NCBI GenBank assembly: GCA_902495305.1
Contig: CABUWG010000060.1
Location: 1 to 9,124, forward strand
Length of the DNA: 9,124 nucleotides
Origin: an uncultured Pseudomonadota bacterium
GTDB taxonomy: Bacteria; Pseudomonadota; Alphaproteobacteria; RF32; CAG-239
Direction of reading: 5' to 3'
Shown here: positions 1 to 4,455 of the stretch, piece after piece
Layout of the letters: every line of letters starts with the position of its first letter
How positions within the stretch are numbered: the first letter of the stretch is position 1
The notes under the pieces: generated by a model
Databases searched by the model: none
What the model was told of the DNA's origin: nothing
Seen by the model: only the letters and a program-made list of their open reading frames with translations
Position numbers and translations under genes: made by a program

Positions 1-33
1 AATAAACCACCTTTCTCACTTATACACAACCTT

Positions 34-57
34 TAAATTGTTAAATTGGTAAATTGC
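34..57. repeat. Short AT-rich tandem repeat, period 8
   Basis: TAAATTG occurs three times at exact 8-nt spacing (34-40, 42-48, 50-56), with a varying eighth base. It lies immediately downstream of the stop codon of the minus-strand cysteine-rich gene that ends at 57. No hairpin with a T-run is visible in bases 1-56, so no terminator is called there. The repeat is too short to assign a role. Confidence 0.5.
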
Positions 58-776
58 TAATAAAAGCCGAAAGGACAACTACTGGCAACGGAATTCCGCG
101 AGGAGCTGTAGTTGTAGTCGCAGTTGCCGCAACCCTGGAAGACCGGGGAACATCCTCGCGACTTATAGTCAGAAACTACATCACTGCAATCGCCATAAGA
201 TGTATAATTTCTACAGTCGCCATAATAATTACGACAACCATAGCCCACATCATCACAGCAATAAAAATATGTCCCTGACATATTACTTTGGCACGTCCCA
301 TTATTACACGTTTGTCCGCTTGAGCACTTAGACGAGCCGCAAGACGGATAATACTTAACCCCGCCACGCGTGCAAGGTGTTCCGTTCGTGCTCTTGCATT
401 GTGACGTACAGCTGGCTTCCGTAACCGTATAACTGCAAGTCGATACACAAGACCCGCCGGAACACTGCTCATCGGCTCCGCATTTGCTGCTCCCGCAGCT
501 CTCATAATAAACCGTACCATTCTTGGTACAAGCCTTGTCACCCACGTTCTTACACTGCGAGTCGCAGCTCGATTTTGTTACCGTATAAGTACACGGTTCC
601 GCACAAAAATACTTGCTCGTATTAAAAGGGCATGCCACACCGCTTCCCGAACATTCGGCACTGCTGTATTTATACCCGAGGCTTGTACAATCCAAAACCG
701 GAGTACAGGCGCCATACGCCGTGCCGCTTCCGGCCAGCAGCAGTCCTGCCGCGCTTAATAACAATCCTTTTCTCAT
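57..776 (-). CDS. Exported cysteine-rich protein with duplicated 49-aa module
   Basis: This 239-aa protein is of unknown function. Residues 1-22 form a Sec signal peptide (MRKG, a hydrophobic Leu/Ala core, then TAYG before Ala23). There is no lipobox, so it is probably released or envelope-associated rather than lipidated. About 30 cysteines remain in the mature chain. Residues 30-58 carry a module C-x3-GY...CSG...ACPF...Y-x-C that also ends the neighbouring 366-aa protein. Residues 62-110 and 114-162 are a gap-free internal duplication of 49 residues with eight cysteines at matching positions, including CGSSKC and a YTVT start. The tail (163-239) is Tyr-, Ser- and Cys-rich and ends CPFGFY. 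The start is fixed by AGGAG (complement of 784-788) upstream of ATG 776-774. It may be cotranscribed with the cysteine-rich gene upstream, 268 bp away. The cysteine density suggests an oxidised extracytoplasmic location; the function is not recognised. Confidence 0.85.
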   Translation of the reverse strand: MRKGLLLSAAGLLLAGSGTAYGACTPVLDCTSLGYKYSSAECSGSGVACPFNTSKYFCAEPCTYTVTKSSCDSQCKNVGDKACTKNGTVYYESCGSSKCGADEQCSGGSCVSTCSYTVTEASCTSQCKSTNGTPCTRGGVKYYPSCGSSKCSSGQTCNNGTCQSNMSGTYFYCCDDVGYGCRNYYGDCRNYTSYGDCSDVVSDYKSRGCSPVFQGCGNCDYNYSSSRNSVASSCPFGFY

Positions 777-861
777 CGCCTTTCTCCTTTGTTTATTACC
801 TTTGTTCTTTACCTTGTCCTTGCTCTTTTTTATTTTATTGTCATCCTGAGCTCCTTTTCTT

Positions 862-945
862 CGTCATCCTGAGCGGAGCGAAGGATCCAGTCAAACAAAT
901 TAGCCTTATTTATAAACTGAATTCTTCGTTACACTCAGAATGACG
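862..945. repeat. Interspersed inverted-repeat element (MITE/REP-like)
   Basis: Two 27-nt arms (862-888 and 919-945) are inverted copies with about 20 matches. The left arm contains CGTCATCCTGAGCGGAGCGA and the right arm is its diverged complement, ending CACTCAGAATGACG. A 30-nt AT-rich centre separates them. A truncated extra left end, GTCATCCTGAGC, lies just outside at 840-851 and repeats 863-874. From memory, GTCATCCTGAGCG...CGAAGGATC palindromes occur in intergenic DNA of many unrelated bacteria, so this is probably a mobile or once-mobile palindromic element. It sits between the two minus-strand cysteine-rich genes and could fold in their shared transcript. Confidence 0.7.
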
Positions 946-1044
946 GTATTTTTTCTTCAGGATACTTTCTCTCCCACAAATCCCGTCAGAGCAACGCGAT
1001 CCTCACAGCACAGAACGGACAACTGATGGCCGTCGGCCTCCCGA

Positions 1045-2145
1045 CTACATGCAATAGCGGTACGTCGAGTCAAACGGACAAGCAAAGCTGGCGCCGGAAC
1101 AACTGACATTCTGTCGGTATCCCAAAGTCGCACAATTCGTCACCGGCGTCACACACCACTCCATTGTTCCCGCCTGACATTCGGTACGGCACTCGGAATA
1201 TTTCTGCACGCTGCCGGTATAACAATAATCATCATTCTCTATGCCGCCATACGCCGTACATTCCTCATAACCGTCACAGGGGTTCTCTTTGCGCTTATAA
1301 AGCTTGCCGCGCGTGCAATGCATACAATAATCATTCTCGTCTGCCATATCTTTAAGATACCCGCTGCTGCCGCCGGAAGTCTCCGCATCCGTATAATTAT
1401 AACCGGACGGACAACTGGTCGTGCAACATTGGTGGCAATCATAACCACAGCTGTCTTTACCGACAACTGTTCCGCCCTCACAACCCGTAACCTTGGAATT
1501 CTCAGGACAATTCAGCGATTCCGTATCCGTACAGCATTCCGCATAATTGCTGTCCCATTCGCATATCTCGTCCTCATTCTTGCTCGGACGCCCGACCGCA
1601 CAACTGTTGTACTTGCCGTCATCTTTACAAGCCTGCGGAAAATCTTCTTTACATTCTTTATACAAATTCTGCCCGTTCGGACATTTCTTATCTTCATCGG
1701 CATACCAGGTATCGCCCAAGCCACGGCAATATTCCGACGTCTTGTCATACCCTTTGTCTTTGCACCACTGCTCTTCCGTACATTTCGTATAAGTCTCGTC
1801 ACGATAACAGGTTTGCGAATAATCCGCAGCCGTACCGTCCGGACAACGAAAATGATAACCGTGATCCTCACACCACTTTGTATCGGAGTTAATATCATCA
1901 AATTCCGGAAGCCCTAAATTGCAATCCGGCAGAAAACATACCCCGGCCACCTGAACGCCCAAACTTTTTGCAGGCAGATCAAGAGCAAGCATTTTCTGTT
2001 GTGTCAAAGGAATATCAAAGCCGGAAAGAGCGGCCTGATTAAAAGGGGCAGGACTGAGAACAAATTCCTGAGCAAAAGTTTTTCCGTTTGTCATCAGCGC
2101 CAGAACAGTCGCTGACAGCATAAGTTTCATGTGTAGCATTTTCAT
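1045..2145 (-). CDS. Large exported cysteine-rich modular protein
   Basis: This 366-aa protein is of unknown function. A Sec signal peptide ends at TFA25 before Gln26. Residues 26-68 are a cysteine-free linker, followed by GVCFLPDC (68-75), an acidic stretch and then a long array of cysteines (34 in total). Repeating WC-x-D-x-GY units are seen at 91-97 and 127-133. CC pairs occur at 204-205 and 240-241. The C terminus (338-365) is the C-x3-LGY...CSG...ACPF...Y-x-C module that also opens the mature part of the 239-aa protein downstream. The start ATG (2145-2143) is preceded by AAGGAGT with an 8-nt spacer. GVCFLPDC and the 17-nt sequence ATGCTACACATGAAACT at the gene start recur in the partial gene at 8903, so the two are paralogues. 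A strong promoter and structured leader lie upstream. The role could be adhesin, matrix or protease-inhibitor-like, but nothing in the sequence decides. Confidence 0.85.
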   Translation of the reverse strand: MKMLHMKLMLSATVLALMTNGKTFAQEFVLSPAPFNQAALSGFDIPLTQQKMLALDLPAKSLGVQVAGVCFLPDCNLGLPEFDDINSDTKWCEDHGYHFRCPDGTAADYSQTCYRDETYTKCTEEQWCKDKGYDKTSEYCRGLGDTWYADEDKKCPNGQNLYKECKEDFPQACKDDGKYNSCAVGRPSKNEDEICEWDSNYAECCTDTESLNCPENSKVTGCEGGTVVGKDSCGYDCHQCCTTSCPSGYNYTDAETSGGSSGYLKDMADENDYCMHCTRGKLYKRKENPCDGYEECTAYGGIENDDYCYTGSVQKYSECRTECQAGTMEWCVTPVTNCATLGYRQNVSCSGASFACPFDSTYRYCM

Positions 2146-2194
2146 TGTCCGGACTCCTTCTCAAAAAATTCTGTTCTCAATCCTGTAATACTGC

Positions 2195-2224
2195 CTGATA
2201 CCCCGGCTGCCACCGGAATATCAG
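2195..2224 (-). promoter_or_regulatory. 12-bp hairpin in leader of cysteine-rich gene
   Basis: Read on the minus strand, CTGATATTCCGG pairs along its whole length with CCGGGGTATCAG (two G-U pairs) around a TGGCAG loop. It lies 50-79 nt before the start codon, inside the predicted leader transcript. No T-run follows, so it is not a simple terminator. A second, weaker inverted repeat, TTGCCAA/TTGGCAA, lies upstream of it (2276-2282 with 2244-2250). It may be an mRNA-stabilising or regulatory structure. Confidence 0.6.
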
Positions 2225-2298
2225 ACAAATTTTTGTATGAAAATTGCCAATATCAGAAGGATGAAAAACGACATTTTGGCAACCTTGATACAGTCTTA

Positions 2299-2327
2299 AC
2301 TATACCATAAATGATCCACCATGTCAA
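2299..2327 (-). promoter_or_regulatory. Sigma-70 type promoter for cysteine-rich gene
   Basis: On the minus strand a perfect -35 TTGACA (complement of 2322-2327) is followed after exactly 17 nt by TATAGT (complement of 2299-2304). Transcription would start near 2292 and give a leader of about 147 nt before the ATG at 2145. The -10 region TGGTATAGT is identical to that of the promoter at 8753-8781 in front of the paralogous partial gene. Confidence 0.8.
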
Positions 2328-2594
2328 TATAGGCTGAGAAGTTATGCAGATATTTTGGATAAAAGAGCCGTTTTTTGGAAAATAAACCTTTGTATTTACT
2401 AGATATTTAGTTTTAATACCAATTGATAGGAGAAATTTGCAATTAATAGGTTTTACATAACATTTGATGACACCCAACCAGCGAATCCGTGCATTTTTTC
2501 AGCAGAATAAGAATCGGATTTTCAGGGATCATAATACAAAAATCAATGACAAAATTTTGCCGGCTGTTTTCCGTTTCTGCCAAAATTTCAAAAA
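2328..2594. other. AT-rich spacer with no recognised gene
   Basis: Between the cysteine-rich gene promoter and the stop of the small membrane protein there is AT-rich DNA with no convincing coding sequence. The only structure seen is an inverted repeat (2552-2559 AAATTTTG with 2581-2588 CAAAATTT, inner CGG/CCG) just after the membrane protein's stop codon. It may act as a weak transcription end, but lacks a clean T-run. Confidence 0.5.
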
Positions 2595-2900
2595 TTATAT
2601 ATAAAAAAGAAAAGCAAAAACAAGTATATACAATATTATGACCGTCATCAACGCCGCCGAAAAAGGCATTCTTTTTTTAATCAGGGCAAACAAAACATAA
2701 ACAAGCAGAAAAGCCCCCAGAGCAATTTTCCAAATGTAATCATGAAAGCCGACAAAATCATGGTTAATAAGAGAAAAAATTTCCTCATCACCGACCGACA
2801 TAAAAACTGCAAAAACCGCTTCAGTTACAAACCAGGGAATAACTGCCGCCAGCAGAAGAAAAATGATGATATGTTTTAACTTAATCAGCAATTTTTGCAT
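2595..2900 (-). CDS. Small membrane protein, three predicted helices
   Basis: This 101-aa protein matches no family I recognise. Hydrophobic segments lie at about residues 9-33, 56-74 and 81-101. A short acidic/polar loop (GDEEIFSLINHD, 37-48) separates the first two, and a basic turn KKRMP (75-79) separates the last two. The protein ends within the last helix (FAFLFYI). The ATG is preceded by AAGGA on the minus strand with about a 10-nt spacer, which is acceptable. It stands alone: the nearest minus-strand gene upstream is the tRNA-Leu, and the cysteine-rich gene downstream has its own promoter. The hydrophobic pattern and ribosome site support a real gene; the function is unknown. Confidence 0.65.
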   Translation of the reverse strand: MQKLLIKLKHIIIFLLLAAVIPWFVTEAVFAVFMSVGDEEIFSLINHDFVGFHDYIWKIALGAFLLVYVLFALIKKRMPFSAALMTVIILYILVFAFLFYI

Positions 2901-2922
2901 AAGTTCATTATCCTTTTTTCTT

Positions 2923-2950
2923 CGTCATTGCTGGACTTCGATCCGGCATT
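2923..2950. repeat. Short hairpin repeat, alphaproteobacterial intergenic type
   Basis: CGTCAT is followed by the arms TGCTGGA (2929-2935) and TCCGGCA (2942-2948), which pair over 7 bp (one G-U) around CTTCGA. Short CGTCATTGCNGG...CCGGCAAT hairpins are, from memory, common in alphaproteobacterial intergenic DNA. The 13-nt entry sequence TTTTCTTCGTCAT (2916-2928) is identical to that leading into the element at 862-945 (855-867). Confidence 0.45.
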
Positions 2951-3092
2951 CTATTCTTCAAAGCACATCCTCCATCACACATCCTGCCATAGCACCGCGA
3001 GTTTCAAGGCACCGTACAAACCGACCGCCACCGACGTTCGGCCGCGGCCTCTGGAGCACATTGCTGACAGTTGAGCGCCGCCCGTCGCACGG
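2951..3092. other. GC-rich island without recognisable gene
   Basis: Bases 3001-3100 are about 66% G+C by hand count, between strongly AT-rich flanks. The segment includes the palindrome GGCCGCGGCC (3040-3049) and a 6-bp hairpin GCCCGT/ACGGGC (3080-3094). Minus-strand frames remain open for tens of codons but have no ribosome site or recognisable domain, so I do not call a gene. It adjoins the duplicated tRNA end at 3093-3155 and may be foreign or remnant DNA. Confidence 0.4.
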
Positions 3093-3155
3093 GCCATCCA
3101 CATAACAAAAAACCCCCTAATGGGGATTTTTTGTTATTAGTGGTGCGCCCGAGAA
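3093..3155 (-). repeat. Duplicated tRNA 3' end plus terminator (possible att remnant)
   Basis: This segment copies 3276-3337, the tRNA-Leu 3' end plus its terminator. Read on the plus strand, GCCATCCACATAACAAAA, a hairpin, then GTTATTAGTGGTGCG and CCGAGAA are shared. There is one change inside the tRNA acceptor part (CGGGCGCACCA here, CGGCCGCACCA in the intact gene, minus strand). The terminator core has diverged in the loop. No complete tRNA precedes this copy: a T-arm cannot be drawn. It is either an attachment-site duplication left by an integrated element or the end of a deleted neighbouring tRNA with GCGCCCG as its acceptor 5' strand. Confidence 0.6.
3102..3137 (-). terminator. Terminator hairpin, decayed copy
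   Basis: ATAACAAAAAA (3102-3112) pairs with TTTTTTGTTAT (3127-3137) around a CCCC/GGGG core and a TAAT loop, with one C-A mismatch. It has A/T flanks on both strands and so could work in either direction. It is the diverged sister of the hairpin at 3285-3319. Confidence 0.6.
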
Positions 3156-3284
3156 TTGGGAAGAAAAAATCAACAAACGTTGAATTTTTCTGAACCAATC
3201 GTTGAGATGTTAGCAAGCAAGGAAAGCGACAGCGACCGCCGCGAGCGTTACATCTTTGACGACATAGTCTTCTCCGCCATCCAC

Positions 3285-3319
3285 ATAACAAAAGCCCCCA
3301 ATCAGGGGGCTTTTGTTAT
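3285..3319 (-). terminator. Terminator of tRNA-Leu
   Basis: A perfect 15-bp stem (ATAACAAAAGCCCCC with GGGGGCTTTTGTTAT, loop AATCA) begins 3 nt after the encoded CCA of tRNA-Leu. On the minus strand the GGGGGC arm is followed by TTTTGTTAT. This is a classic intrinsic terminator and is nearly symmetric, so it may also stop plus-strand transcription. Confidence 0.85.
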
Positions 3320-3322
3320 TAG

Positions 3323-3408
3323 TGGTGCGGCCGAGAAGACTCGAACTTCCATGAGCTTAGCTCATAACGACCTCAACGTTACGCGTCTACCAATTTCGCC
3401 ACGGCCGC
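3323..3408 (-). tRNA. tRNA-Leu(GAG)
   Basis: An 86-nt class II tRNA with encoded CCA. On the minus strand the acceptor GCGGCCG pairs with CGGCCGC, and the D-arm reads TGGCGAAATTGGTAGACGC. The anticodon stem TAACG/CGTTA encloses TTGAGGT, giving anticodon GAG, which decodes CUU/CUC leucine codons. The long variable arm TGAGC-TAA-GCTCA is typical of tRNA-Leu. The T-arm is GGAAG-TTCGAGT-CTTCT. All stems close (one G-U at the T-stem base). Its 3' end and terminator are duplicated downstream at 3093-3155. Confidence 0.96.
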
Positions 3409-3469
3409 ATCATATGTACAAGCAACATAACTAATTCAGTTCTGCAAATAAATCAAGCATTTTTTTTAT

Positions 3470-3494
3470 CATTTGGGCAAATTTTCCCCAAATG
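3470..3494. repeat. Inverted repeat between DUF502 gene and tRNA-Leu
   Basis: CATTTGGG (3470-3477) pairs with CCCAAATG (3487-3494) over 8 bp, 18 nt past the DUF502 stop. The T-run lies on the plus-strand 5' side (3461-3468), so after the hairpin on the DUF502 transcript come A residues, not U. It is therefore not a textbook terminator for that gene. It may protect the 3' end of the message. Confidence 0.5.
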
Positions 3495-3512
3495 AAAGAT
3501 AAAACGGAACAA

Positions 3513-4214
3513 TTATGCCTTTTTCTTCACAACTTTAGGCTCAACCAAACCGCCGGAAATCACAAATTTGAGACCCTCTTCCACTTTCATATCCAGCTCA
3601 ATCACATCCTTTTTGGGTACAAAAATCAAAAAGCCGGAAGTCGGGTTCGGCGTTGTCGGAATAAAAATATTGAGCATTTCCTCGTCAAATTTCTCACTGA
3701 CTTCACCTTTGGTAGAAGAACTGACAAAACCCAAAATCCAAATTCCCTTGCGCGGATATTCCAGCATAACAACCTGAGTAAAAGCCTGCGCCTTGCTGGA
3801 AAAGAATGTTTCAAACACCTGCTTTAACACAGAATAAACACTTGAAATCAGCGGCATTTTATACACTATCCACTCACCCAGCCGCAAAAAGAACTTGCCC
3901 AGAAAACCGGCGGCAAACATACCCACCAAAATCAGCGCCACAACCAAAACAACCAGACCGACACCGGGGATTGTAAAAGGCAAAACCGTATCAAACTTAA
4001 ACTGCGGCGGCAAAATCTGATTGACAATCCGGTCTACCCAGAAAATAAACTTGTAAGCCATATAAAAAGTAATGGCCACCGGCGCTGTTACCAAAATACC
4101 GGTAAACAAATATGCCCGTATTTTTGCGCCAACCTTCATAAAAACGGCTTTTTCCTTTTCCAAACGAATACGCTTTATGTTTGCCGCTCTCTTTTTTACT
4201 TCAAAATCCGCCAT
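3513..4214 (-). CDS. DUF502 family inner-membrane protein
   Basis: This 233-aa protein belongs to the DUF502 family of conserved bacterial membrane proteins, whose function is not established. A basic N-terminal tail precedes TM1 (about 33-58, YLFTGILVTAPVAITFYMAY) and TM2 (about 83-108, after TIPGVG). The family hallmarks follow: MPLISSVYSVLKQ (120-132), the LGFVSSST strand (161-168), IPTTPNPTSGFLIFVPK (185-201), and LDM-x-VEEGLKFVISGG (207-222) near the C terminus. It ends in a lysine-rich tail. The start at 4214 has a weak AAAAGG site. An alternative start at Met26 gives the shorter N terminus more usual in the family, but its ribosome site is poorer. The gene follows recJ in the same direction but is separated from it by a 212-bp palindromic spacer, so separate expression is possible. 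Confidence 0.92.
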   Translation of the reverse strand: MADFEVKKRAANIKRIRLEKEKAVFMKVGAKIRAYLFTGILVTAPVAITFYMAYKFIFWVDRIVNQILPPQFKFDTVLPFTIPGVGLVVLVVALILVGMFAAGFLGKFFLRLGEWIVYKMPLISSVYSVLKQVFETFFSSKAQAFTQVVMLEYPRKGIWILGFVSSSTKGEVSEKFDEEMLNIFIPTTPNPTSGFLIFVPKKDVIELDMKVEEGLKFVISGGLVEPKVVKKKA

Positions 4215-4221
4215 TTTTTTA

Positions 4222-4253
4222 CCTTTTCAAACTTTGACCAATTGCTTTAGATA
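4222..4253 (-). repeat. Third, diverged copy of the 34-nt repeat
   Basis: On the minus strand TATCTAAAGCAATT...GTTTGAAAAGG resembles the two close copies at 4280-4313 and 4402-4435 (CCTAGAGCAATTTGA...GGTTTCGAAAAA). It ends directly at the weak ribosome-binding site of the DUF502 gene. Similarity is partial, so the assignment is tentative. Confidence 0.4.
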
Positions 4254-4279
4254 CCCTGTAAAACTCATCTCAAGTCCCT

Positions 4280-4313
4280 TTTTTCGAAACCGCATCAAAT
4301 TGCTCTAGGTTTC
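4280..4313 (-). repeat. Direct repeat copy B (34 nt)
   Basis: This differs from 4402-4435 at 2 of 34 positions. Both read GAAACCTAGAGCAATTTGA on the minus strand and continue to GGTYTCGAAAAA. The copies lie 122 bp apart in the recJ/DUF502 spacer. Copy A forms one arm of the long palindrome; copy B has no partner arm. Confidence 0.8.
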
Positions 4314-4320
4314 AACAAAC

Positions 4321-4455
4321 ACGTCTTTCCGGCGTTTTAACGTGGAAGATAGAGTGATTTGAAAGGCGAGAAAAATTCTAATGTACAAAGTAGTACATGA
4401 ATTTTTCGAGACCGCGTCAAATTGCTCTAGGTTTCCGTTAAAACGCCGGAAACGT
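4321..4455 (-). repeat. Long imperfect palindrome spanning recJ 3' end
   Basis: The outer arms are a perfect 17-bp inverted repeat (TTTCCGGCGTTTTAACG at 4326-4342, complement at 4436-4452). The second arm lies inside the last codons of recJ. Inside it, ATAGAGTGATTTGA (4349-4362) matches the complement of 4417-4430 except at two central positions and the outermost base. The core is GAAAAATTC/GAATTTTTC (4370-4378, 4399-4407) and ATGTAC/GTACAT around a 6-nt loop, with a 2-nt bulge. The recJ TAG stop (4427-4429) lies within it. The whole could fold as one hairpin of roughly 60 bp in the recJ transcript, acting as an end or stabiliser of the message. Confidence 0.8.
4402..4435 (-). repeat. Direct repeat copy A (34 nt), overlaps recJ stop
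   Basis: This partner of 4280-4313 differs by 2 of 34 bases. It contributes the last two sense codons of recJ (Glu-Thr) and the TAG stop, and it forms the inner right arm of the palindrome 4321-4455. Confidence 0.8.

Noticed and set aside
866..894. Possible promoter within the interspersed element for the 239-aa gene
   Set aside because: TTGACT (complement of 889-894) is good, but the box 17 nt away is CAGGAT, only 3 of 6 matches to -10 consensus.
2253..2477. Minus-strand open frame of 74 codons upstream of the 366-aa gene
   Set aside because: It contains the strong promoter and leader of the cysteine-rich gene, has no recognisable domain and no convincing ribosome site.
3004..3434. Open frames on both strands across the tRNA and its duplicate
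   Set aside because: They read through tRNA and terminator sequence (plus-strand antisense-tRNA type 'AAEKTRTS' peptide) and have no domain signature.
3470..3494. Terminator for the DUF502 gene
   Set aside because: The hairpin is perfect but is followed by A residues on the DUF502 transcript; kept only as an inverted repeat.
4227..4295. 22-codon minus-strand frame before the DUF502 gene (MRFRKKGLEMSF...)
   Set aside because: It lies in the repeat-rich spacer, is partly repeat-encoded, has no clear ribosome site for its first ATG, and cannot be distinguished from chance.
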